NCBI GenBank assembly: GCA_963383645.1
Contig: OY726571.1
Span: forward strand, 79,028,476 to 79,092,475
Direction of reading: 5' to 3'
DNA length: 64,000 bases
DNA from: Muscardinus avellanarius
Lineage: Eukaryota > Chordata > Mammalia > Rodentia > Gliridae
The notes beneath the pieces are model-generated. The model ran no database searches. It saw only the letters and a program-made list of their open reading frames with translations, and was not told where the DNA came from. Below, piece after piece: positions 55,186 to 64,000 of this stretch. Position 1 is the first letter of the stretch. Each line of letters begins with the position of its first letter. The position numbers and the translations under genes are program-made.

Positions 55186-55310
55186 ATTGTACTGTGCAAT
55201 CACCAACAAACTGGGCAATCTTGAAAAAGGCCTCACTTCTCTTAGCCTCAATTTCTTCAACTCTAAATCAAAGAAATGCTTCTCTATAATGTCTAAAAGT
55301 CCTCTCAGAT
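55186..55310 (+). repeat. Possible MIR fragment
   Basis: 'caaactgggcaatcttgaaa', 'cacttctcttagcctcaatt', 'tcttcaactctaaatc' follows MIR block order; diverged. Confidence 0.45.
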
Positions 55311-55920
55311 CAAATCGTATGTGCCTTTTAGAGATAGTATTTTGTGGATTGTATATATTATCTGTGAACTGTGACTAGTACAGCTTTTCAATCAAAAGAA
55401 AGTGCATTAGTGTGATAATGTCTTAGGAGAGATCTAACAGGCCCACGGAGTAGGAAAAGTGCATGACTAGGGAATATAAAACCCAAGAGTGTGTCTGGTA
55501 GTTCAATCATATGTTGTTGACAACCATGTTCATGTTGACAACATAAGATTTATCATATATCCTTCCTGTTGCCAGATCAAGACACAGTCAGGTGTGTCAA
55601 AGACCTTTGATCACACAGAACAATAGGACTATGAAGTACTACACAAATGTAATTTGTGTTCTGTGTGAGTTCAATCACAAGTCATCATTAACCTAGAGGG
55701 GTCAAGGGACTATACAGTGACTTTGGGGTTTGAAGGACAGTATTTATATATCCACTAGGGATATTGAATTATAGGTAGGAGGTTTGTTAGAAGACCTCTC
55801 CCCAAATTAATGTTTTAACAAAAGAAGCCCTAGTTAATATTTCTGTAGGATCGTTTGGGTTACCTTAAGGGTGGGTGCTAAAATTTATTTAGGTAAAATA
55901 ATGGACAAAAAAAAGGTAAG
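55311..55920. other. Unique non-coding sequence
   Basis: No gene recognised. Near 55505-55550 'atgttgttgacaaccatgtt' then 'catgttgacaacataaga' form short related repeats. Confidence 0.45.
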
Positions 55921-55925
55921 TCAAT

Positions 55926-56109
55926 TTTGGTGGACCTGGGGTTCCTGGAAGCCCTTCTACATCTGGGCTACACTCCCAGACCTATTTTTATATTTTTTTA
56001 TTTGGAAACAGGGTCTCTTAAGCCAACAAGGCTGGCTCCGAACCAGCGCGATCCTCCTGTCTCCGCCTCCCAAGCGCAGGGATTACAAGCGTGCGCCACC
56101 ACGCCCGGC
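55926..56109 (-). repeat. SINE of the 'cttaag' subfamily
   Basis: Antisense copy: 'ggtggacctggggttcctgg', 'tctgggctacactcccagac', 'cagggtctcttaagccaaca', 'ctccgcctcccaagcgcagg', ending 'gccaccacgcccggct'. CpG-rich right half suggests youth. A weak duplication (g(t/g)caatttt) flanks it. Confidence 0.92.
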
Positions 56110-56670
56110 TAGTTTAAGGCAATTTTGAAAAGGAATAGTGGTGAGAGAAATAGTGGTGGGCGGTGGGAAGTAAAAAGAGTTGTGTTCTGTTCGACGACAG
56201 AGTAGTTTAATGAAGAGACATTAGAATCCGGTCACTTGAGTATCCAGATCACATGGCAAAAAAAATCAGTAGCATTGAATGTTGAGAATATTTAGTTGGC
56301 TAATCTAGAATAAAAGATTCATGCAGGAAACATGAGATGTTCTACAGCATTCTGACAACTGTCTTCAAAAGAAGTTAGAATCCTTGCATTCTCAGAATTG
56401 CAAATGGAAAATAACAAAATAATAAAAATGACAGGATAAAATATAAGAGAATATATTTACACACCTGGGTTTATCAACATATTAAATGATAATAGCTCTA
56501 AAGGAAAAATATATTAAAATTAAGTAAATCCTATATTTGAATTTTATGGACAGAGTAAAAGGAAAATTTTCAGACTAGAAAAACGATTTATAGTATTATG
56601 GCAAACAATATTTAAATTGCTGTCTATATAACATATGAAACATGTTCATATTTTTAAAAATGAAGGAAGC
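56110..56670. other. Unique AT-rich non-coding sequence
   Basis: No gene or repeat recognised. Confidence 0.5.
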
Positions 56671-56675
56671 AGAGT

Positions 56676-56885
56676 GCCTTGTGTGATGGCACACACCTGT
56701 AATCCCAGTAATTGGGAGGCTGAGACAGGCGTATCCCATGTTTGAGGCCAGCCTTAGCAATTTAGCAGACCCTCAGCAACTTAATAAGACTCTGTTTCAA
56801 AATAAAAAAAAAAAGGCTGGGGGTATAGCTCAGAAGTAGACTGCCCTTAAGTTTGAACCCCAATATGAAAAGAGAAAAAAAGAAA
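56676..56885 (+). repeat. B1-dID composite SINE
   Basis: Sense copy: 'gccttgtgtgatggcacaca', 'cctgtaatcccagtaattgg', 'aagactctgtttcaaaat', ID half 'ggctgggggtatagctcaga' and 'aagtttgaaccccaatatg', ending in a (GAAA)n tail that grades into GGAAGATAGGCAGG repeats up to 56940. Confidence 0.9.
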
Positions 56886-56940
56886 AAAAGAAAAAGGATG
56901 GAAAAAGAAAGGAAGATAGGCAGGTAGGCAGGCAGGCAAA

Positions 56941-57369
56941 GTATATGGACCACCAGCTCACAGAACAGGGAATACGAAAATATCTGTATATTTTTATATA
57001 TTTTTTGTGTTTACATATTTATATCTGACATCATTGTTATTTTGCATTTATTTATATACATCACACATATATTCATGTCTAAATAAGCATAGCACAAAGT
57101 CTACTCTCCCACCACTCAGAGCAGGAGGTCCGTAGGTAAGAGAATGGCTGGCCAGTAGCTGTGGGCTCTCCTTCACCCCCACTGAACCATGGAAAATAAG
57201 AGAACAAAAGTCAAGAGTTCAAAACTCAGGGCGGGACACAAACTGAAGGAGGCATGGCTGAGATTGGACAGTTGTGTTGAAGCAACACAAGGTTTGATTA
57301 TAAGAAGTTGGGTCTTTAGAATCTGTAGCCCACTAAGTTTCCAATATGAGTTTTTTTTTTTTAAGAGTG
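56941..57369. other. Unique non-coding sequence
   Basis: No gene recognised; TATATTT-rich near 56980-57060. Confidence 0.5.
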
Positions 57370-58030
57370 TTGTCTGATTCTTCTTCTCTATACTTTTATT
57401 GATACATTGTAATTAAACATCATAGTGGGGTTCAAAATAATACACACATACAATCACATATAAAATAATACACACATACAATAACATAGCACTTGGCATA
57501 TTCCATGCTCACCACCCCATACTAGAATCCCTCCCTGTACATGTTAGTGAGATTGGTAGTAATACCTACATTTATGGACAGAGCATCGTTTGGGCTGTTC
57601 CCCTCCTCAATCCTCTTTTTTACCTTCTTCTTTCCCTCCCTCAACCTTCTACCACTATTCTCCTGGCCTCTCTCATTTATTTGAGACCCCTTTTGTTTCC
57701 TGTTTTCTCTCTTGCTTCCATTTATGAGAGAAAATACATGACCCTTGACTTTGAAAGTGACTGATCTCATGTAATAACAGTATTCGCTAATTCTGTCCAA
57801 AGTCTGAGTAAAAGCCCAGTGTGTGCACAGCATTTTCTTTACCTATTCCTCTGTTGCAGGGCACCTAGGCTGGTTCTGTAGCTCGGCAATTGTGAATTGT
57901 GTTACTGTGACTATGTATCTCTGTGGTATTCTGACTTTAATTCTTTTGGAAAGATAACAAGGAGTGGTATAGCTGGTTCCATTCCTACACTTTCCAGCAA
58001 CCTCCATACTGAGCTATCTTTTTTATAACC
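57370..58030 (-). repeat. 5'-truncated L1 3' end
   Basis: Antisense: 'acttttattgatacattgta', 'catgttagtgagattggtag', 'ctttccctccctcaaccttc', then the ORF2 C-terminal region ('cacctaggctggttctgtag', 'ggcaattgtgaattgtgtta', 'ataacaaggagtggtatagc'). A 103-codon antisense frame here is L1-derived noise. Confidence 0.85.
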
Positions 58031-59348
58031 TGAAGCTTAGAGCTTAGGTCTTAGAAGAAACTTGAGAGGCCTGCAAACCAGGTGTGGCAATGGGTCATGA
58101 CAAGAAATTGGAAATTACTGACATTCACCTATAGAATTGGACTCATGGGGTCCAATAGAGAAGGGGACAACTCTGTGCTCTCCAAGGCCCTTTGTATATT
58201 AGAGGAATGGGTGAAAAGTAGGCTGAAGCAATCTCACTTTTACCTTTAGGTTTGGCTGGAACAATAACTTAAATCTTGCAGGAGTGGTAGAAAAAAAAGT
58301 AGGACAGAAAAGACTATTGTGCATGTTCTCAAATTCTCTCCTGACTTGACTTCTTGGTATTTTATTCTTGGGAATGCAAAGGCAAACTAAAAAAAAAAAT
58401 CAAACTGACCAAAAAAATATATATTTTTTCCCCCAATGATGTGGTCTGGCTTACACAAACATGTGAAAACATTCTGGGCTTTAGTTCAGATTGTGAATTT
58501 TAAAAACAAGGTTTTATTTCAAGGTATATGCAATTCCCATCCACTTCTCTAGTATTCTTATAGGTTCGAAGCTGTATTTTATAGGCACTTTGCAAAAATA
58601 GCACCTTTAATGATATTTTAGGCCTGCCAAAGAATAGTTAATAGATTTTAAAGTTTGACCAAGGTCTAAATTTATCCTAAGGGCTTGTGGTGGTATATGG
58701 TGTCCATATACACAGCTATGTTTTGCTTTAAACATAATTAGATTTCATTATGTACCCAATAAACATTTTTATTGAAGGTTTCACAATGTCCAAGGCCATA
58801 TAGCTATCTTAACAGCCAAAACATTCCTTAGACTCCAATTCTCTCCGTCTTATTAAGAGTGGGAAACTGATTGTTTGGGAACTGGGAGAGAAGTCTGGTG
58901 GAGGCTGAGAGAAAGCCGCCCTGGGGTGGCCTCTCCCCTCTGCCCTGGGCGTTAAACTCCTGGGAGACAGCACACTTTCTCCCACGCCAGGAGCAGTCTT
59001 GAGGCAGGATGTCACAAAACATTCCATTGCAACCTGCTCTATCCTTCCAGTGTTTAGCGGTTTCCCTGGACTCTGTTCCCATGTGCCAGCATCTGTGCCA
59101 GTTCTGCACCCTTCCTGAACAGAGAGCAGGTAGTAGTGGACTAGGGTATGGAAACCTGGTCATCTGATGCTTAGGGGTTAATAGCAGGCTCTGGAGCACA
59201 GAATCAAAAGTCTTCTGGGATCTCTTCTTCCCCATTTCCCTTCCTGGGCTGCAGACATTTTCTCTCCTGTGCTGGCCCTAAGCTTTCCTATGCCTCTGGC
59301 TTTGTTCCTCTTACCTTAAATTCAGTCTCATATTCTCATTCATATTCA
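58031..59348. other. Unique non-coding sequence
   Basis: No gene or repeat recognised. Two overlapping antisense frames at 58809-59235 (72 and 135 codons) have no recognisable domain or splice sites in register and are treated as chance. Confidence 0.5.
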
Positions 59349-59443
59349 TTCTCTCTCCTCCTCCTCCTCCTCCTCCTCCTCCTCCTCCTCCTCCTCCTCC
59401 TCCTCCTCCTCCTCCTCCTTCTTCTTCTTCTTCTTCTTCTTCT

Positions 59444-59494
<51 letters not shown>
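59349..59494. repeat. 146-nt pure pyrimidine tract (CTC)n(CTT)n(CT)n
   Basis: Uninterrupted C/T from 59349 to 59494: about 20 CTC/TCC triplets, then about 10 CTT triplets, then about 22 CT dinucleotides. Three pyrimidine microsatellites are joined in phase, with no purine. Confidence 0.97.
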
Positions 59495-59498
<4 letters not shown>

Positions 59499-59654
59499 AC
59501 ACAATCCAAATCCTACCATTCTTCAAGCCTCGCTCAGTTTCAGGTGTTTCTAAAAGTTATCTTAACCCCTGATCTTTTTCATTGTTAATTATTCACTAAT
59601 AATGAAAACGATCATGATGAAGATAGTAACAACCTCGAGGCCTCCTCTTTATAC
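59495..59654. other. Unique non-coding sequence
   Basis: Nothing recognised. Confidence 0.5.
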
Positions 59655-60515
59655 TTTCTCTTTTCTTTTTCTAATATCCCTTTATTGGTACAGTATAATT
59701 ATACATCTTAGTGAGGTTTGATGTGATATATTCTTATGTGCACACAGCATGTGGTTTATTTCCCTCTGGATTCCACCCCACTCTCTCCGTCTTCTCGTAC
59801 ATGGTAGTGGGATTGGTAAGTGATCCCTTCATATATGAGCACAGCGTTATTTCAGCTGTTTCCTTTCTCAAGCCTCCTTTTTCCCTCCACATATCCTTGC
59901 CCCAACCCCCTTCCACTATTCTTAGGGTCTCTCTTTTCATTTATCTAAGGTCCCTGGTTTTTCTTGTTTTCTTTCTAGCTCCCTGTGTGAGCGAAGTCAT
60001 ACAGCCTTTGACTTTCTGAGGCTGGCTGATGTCACTTAGCATATTTCCTAGTTTCATCCATTTTCTTGCACATGACATAATTTTGCTATTTTTTATGCCT
60101 GAGTAAAATTCCATTGTGTTTATATATCACATTTTTATTATCCATTCATCTGCTGATGGAAACCCAGATTGGTTCCATAACGTGGCTATCGTGAATTGTG
60201 CTGCTGTAAACATGGAAACGCATGTATTTCTATAGTATTCTAATGTTAATTCTTTAAGATTACTCTTTTCTTTTAGAAAGATACCAAGAAGTGGTATAAC
60301 TGGGTGTTATGATAGTTCGATTCCTAGTCTGTTGAGGAATATACTGAGCTCCATAGTGGTCATTTACAATCCCGCCATCAGTGTATAAGTGTTTCTACGT
60401 CCCCATAGATATCCTTGTCGGTATTTATTATCATTTGCATCCTCGATGGTTGCCATTCTAACTGAAATTAGATACAATCTCAGTGTGGTTTTGATTTGTA
60501 TATTTTATTTATTTT
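59655..60515 (-). repeat. 5'-truncated L1 3' end
   Basis: Antisense: 'ccctttattggtacagtata', 'acatggtagtgggattggta', 'ccccaacccccttccactat', then the ORF2 C-terminus ('gctgatggaaacccagattg', 'gtgaattgtgctgctgtaaa', 'gataccaagaagtggtataa', 'ctgaaattagatacaatctc'). Similar in age to the copy at 57370. Confidence 0.85.
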
Positions 60516-62265
60516 ATACTCTTGATTGTAGAATATTTCACCAGCTAAATAGATGGCTGAGGTCTGTGCTAAGCAATCCCAGTCATTGAAAATGAATTCT
60601 ATGGAAAGATTCTGTGTGATTCTTGGATGTTACTTTTTGAGAATCTGACTTGAATAGGCCCACTGTTTATTGGGGCAAACCTTGAGATTTAATCAGAAGT
60701 TTCTCTGGAAGATGTGCAAAATTGTGTCTATTATACCCATTTGTGTGCTTATCAGGTACCTCTTTTTCTCTTGCATTTTCCACATTTTGGGGGGAGGAGG
60801 AACACATTTATCTGGTTAAATAAATCTCTTTCTTGAAACTTCATGTAGGCCTATAAGTCTGTTTTATTCAAGATCTCTAAGTGGAAGTTTCCTCCATGAA
60901 TTGTCTCTAAAGTACTCATCCTTTGCCACTTTCCATCTTGCTGTTAGGCATAAGAATGTAGAGGCTGGACTGCCAACAGCCCTCCTGGGCCATCAGGAGA
61001 ACTTACCTCTAACTGAAGTACTCTATAAAGCTTAGTTTACCAGTGCTAGCATGGGTTGTGAACTGAGCTCATTCTGAGATGGTAAGAAAATATTCTGTCA
61101 CAGAGCCCTCCCACCATGTGCATTCTGAGATCATAGACAGATGGTAAATTTTGGAGCAAGGTCAGAGGAGCAGTAAGCTAAGAACAAGATTTCAGGCCTT
61201 CCTTTAAACTGACTTCCACTTATCCTTGTTTCCACTAAAATGGTCTGGTTTTAGACCTTCATGTATCCATCAGGAAGGTAGGAAAAGTTTGCCTTCTAGT
61301 CTGTCCGGATTTTTAGAATGTATATCACTAAGATCATCTTTGAAGATGCATCTTTTGAAATTGGAACTTTGAAGGCTCCATTACTTGCTTAGAATGCAAT
61401 TTTGTTTACTGTTGGATGTTTTCCAGGCTACCTGCCTGATAAGGCAACACGTGCTCTTGAATCAAGTTCTTCTCTCGAATTCTTTTACAGGAGGCTCTTC
61501 TTCCTACAACCTATGCTCCAGCAAAAATTCGCCATTTCGTTTCTAGTATGAATTCAGCTACCTCTTGTGCAGCGTTGCCCATACTATTCTTCATATTTGA
61601 ACACTTTTCCTCACCAGCTACCTCAAGTGTTAGCTTATCTTTCATACCTTCTTTAATAACAGTGACATAACTGAAAACTACCATTTCTAACTAATAAAAA
61701 TAATGACTACATCTTAGGTAACTACTATTAAGTAAAAAACTAAATGGTCTCAAACTTTACTGTATGTGTAAGCAAAATACATGACCTACCTACCTGTCTA
61801 TCAGTCTGTCTTCCTATCAGTTACATCTGTTTGGGTCAGAAACAAAGTTTAACAGTCACAACTAAAGCAACAGCAAGAGCAGTGTCTTTGGCGGGTCCCT
61901 CAATGCCCCAGTTCCCACGTGGTGAGTGCCATCTGTTACCTGTGCATCACAGGAAAAACAACTCCAAAATTGAGAATTTCTGAGCTTTTCTAGGTGATAT
62001 GTCTATGCTTTTCTCCTCACAAAAGAGACTTTATTTCTACTCTTATATGTCCCTGCAGGGAAAGAGCAAAGTCACCTCTGGATTACTACTCTGGAATGTA
62101 AAAACATCTTCAGGGAGGGAAACAGAAGGTTTTACTTTTACTACCCTGAGATGTCTCCAGGGAGGGAGACAGCCTCAGTCTTAATAGCTTTGAATACCTC
62201 CTTACATAAACACTGGCTATACCTGTCTTTTCTCCAATGGTTTGAATCATGTAGGAGCATGAATA
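60516..62265. other. Unique non-coding sequence
   Basis: No gene or repeat recognised. Two similar phrases, 'cttcagggagggaaacagaa' (62109) and 'tccagggagggagacagcct' (62156), form a short local repeat. Confidence 0.5.
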
Positions 62266-62269
62266 ATAA

Positions 62270-62510
62270 TGGAAAATTGTCTTCCAGCAACCACCACGTG
62301 TCATGTGCAGTATGTGTGCTATCTCTAGTCCTAAGTATAACTCTATAATTTAGATATTATTAGTATCCCAGGATTGCAGACGAGAAAACAAGGGCCCTGA
62401 AAAAGCTAGATAACATGCCTAAAGCTATGCAGTTAATAAGTGGCAGAGTTGGGATTCACACAATGATTTTGTGGCCTCAAGGCCAACACTTTTCCATTGC
62501 AAAACCAGTG
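62270..62510 (+). repeat. MIR SINE
   Basis: One of the best preserved MIRs in the window: 'gtgctatctctagtcctaag', 'tattattagtatcccaggat', 'tgcagacgagaaaacaaggg', 'taaagctatgcagttaataa', 'gtggcagagttgggattcac' and 'caaggccaacacttttcc'. Confidence 0.85.
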
Positions 62511-64000
62511 CAATCCATGTTCCACTGGAGAAGGCCTCATGGTGCCTGATATGAATTTATTTTATAGCATGCATTTTCTATTTTTATGATTCTCATGTTC
62601 AGTTGTTCTGGACAGAATCATGTTTTAGATTCTCTTTGGGACCTAACAAAGTACCCTGCAATTACTGGATGCCTTATTAATATTGTCTGAGTGAAAAAAA
62701 AATCTGTCAAACTGTGTATGATAAAAACTTGGCATTATACAACTTAAATAATACATGGATGTGGAAAAGAGATCACATCGTAAAATTCAAATATAGAAAC
62801 CTCTTATGTGAAATATTAATAGTGATCTCAACTATTTTTTACTTAGCTGACATTGTCACCTCAGCGTGTATGAAAATTTGATGTCTAAAGTTTAGAGAAA
62901 ATAACTTAAGAGTTGATAATAATCAATGAAGAGGAATATATAAAAAGTACTATGAGTCAACTCACATAAGAGCTAATGTTTTAATGTAAGGTGTCTTGAA
63001 AACTGAACATTTTTATCTCATTTAAAAGTATACTTTTTCAGTTCTAACCCAAACTATGTCCTATGTTAAAAAGTCAAAACTAGTGATTGAGATACAGATA
63101 TTTTCTCCTCGTCTTATTCTAGAGCAGAAGTCTTGATCTTATAAAATGTGTATTTTTACTTATAGAACGTATTTTCTATTTACATGATTTACAACACTGT
63201 AATATGCACTCATTGTGTCTTTTTTTCTTCCCAAACCAGACTGCTCCAGTATTCAAAACTTACTGGGCTTCATAAAAAAACATTAGAGATTGCTAAAACA
63301 AACACCCATTGCAAAAGTTAGCCCCCACTTGCCATAAAGGACTCTACTCATGTTATTCAGCAGAATGAACACATTTGATTGTATTTCCCCCTTTAGTCCA
63401 ATATCCACTACTTTCTTCTTCTCCTTTTGTTAAATCATGAGTTTCCAAGGCTGTTGCTACCAAATACTGGCTTTAAAGATGTGCCTTTCCTTGAAACAAG
63501 AACAGTCTATTCCCAGTATACACTAAAAGACTGGAAACACATTTACATTTCATCTTAATAAATATTATAAGTGATGCTTTAAAATCAAGGAGACGTTTTT
63601 ACCTTTCTTCCCAAAATACAGCAAGAAAACTGAAATGCGGATACTCATGCGTGGGAGGGAGGTTATGTTTCATTATGCTTTAAACTACTCCGACAGTTGT
63701 TTTCTTTACATAGAGGCAGGATATTAAAGTGTTAGTTGTGTGTGTGTGATTTATTATGGAACCTCTTTACCCAAAAAAGCCCTGTTATTTTGGTAGATTT
63801 CAATATATTTCCTTTGGGGAAGATTAAATAAAATATGTTAACTCAGTTAAATTTGGAGCCTGATGATAAATGACTGGATGTGTTCAAATTGGGCAGGCAC
63901 CGGAAATCTGTCCAGCAGAGGACCAAACTGGGAAATAACATTTGAATGCACCCGGGTAACACTTTGCAGTTTGTTGCTCTGGAGTTCAGTATTACAATAT
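62511..64000. other. Unique AT-rich non-coding sequence to the window end
   Basis: No gene or repeat recognised. The part from about 63600 is listed separately as a possible conserved element. Confidence 0.5.
63600..63990. promoter_or_regulatory. Candidate conserved non-coding element
   Basis: Repeat-free block with several retained CpGs ('aaatgcggatactcatgcgt', 'ctactccgacagttg', 'ggcaccggaaatctg') and AT-rich regulatory-like motifs. Texture only. Confidence 0.22.

Noticed and set aside
58809..59235. Antisense frames of 72 and 135 codons
   Set aside because: Different overlapping frames, no homologue recognised, no convincing splice sites. Could be an exon only if supported by transcripts.

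Overview
The window looks like nuclear DNA from a rodent of the squirrel-related clade. It is AT-rich, has microsatellites and a 200-base assembly gap, and is strewn with composite SINEs. These join a 7SL/B1-like half to a tRNA/ID-like half, the B1-dID type known from squirrels, mountain beaver and dormice. L1 LINEs and MaLR LTRs are also common. A SINE subfamily with a 'cttaag' block and 'gttcctggaagccc' is frequent; I do not recall it as typical of tree or ground squirrels, so a non-squirrel sciuroid such as mountain beaver is possible. The species call is inference.

I find no convincing cellular protein-coding exon, rRNA, tRNA or CRISPR array. Nearly all long open frames are antisense shadows, low-complexity translations (CA, GA, TA repeats) or pieces of dead L1 ORF2. 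The window is best read as intergenic or deep intronic.

Layout: 1-13 kb is mostly unique sequence with MIR, old L1, MaLR and SINE copies. 13.5-23 kb is SINE-rich, with a SINE-in-SINE nest at 13.9-14.4 kb and an intact MLT1-like LTR at 19.2 kb. 23-27 kb holds a short L1, the gap, and a CpG-retaining repeat-free block at 25.35-25.93 kb that resembles a conserved enhancer. 27.5-31.5 kb is an L1 tail-to-tail cluster, including a 3.5 kb L1 with an internal duplication of its reverse transcriptase. 33-35 kb holds L2-like and MLT1-like sequence. 37.6-41.9 kb is a layered L1 nest: an apparently twin-primed L1 broken by two later insertions. 44-46.4 kb is repeat-poor and may contain further regulatory elements. 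46.4-46.9 kb is a 242-bp tandem duplication. 49.5-52.9 kb carries a Tigger-type DNA transposon followed by the most unusual object in the window.

That object (50113-52874, minus strand) is a 2.76 kb composite retroelement bounded by a 14-bp target-site duplication. In sense order it has a GC-rich array of 120-bp units, a 0.56 kb spacer, a second GC-rich array of ~98-bp units built from two alternating ~50-bp halves, an L1 ORF2-end/3' UTR segment, an internal A-rich tail, a ~59-nt probable 3' transduction, and a terminal poly(A). Its architecture recalls primate SVA elements or an internally deleted L1, and I do not recognise it as a described family. The last 11 kb holds more SINEs, two L1 3' ends, a 146-nt pure pyrimidine tract and a MIR.
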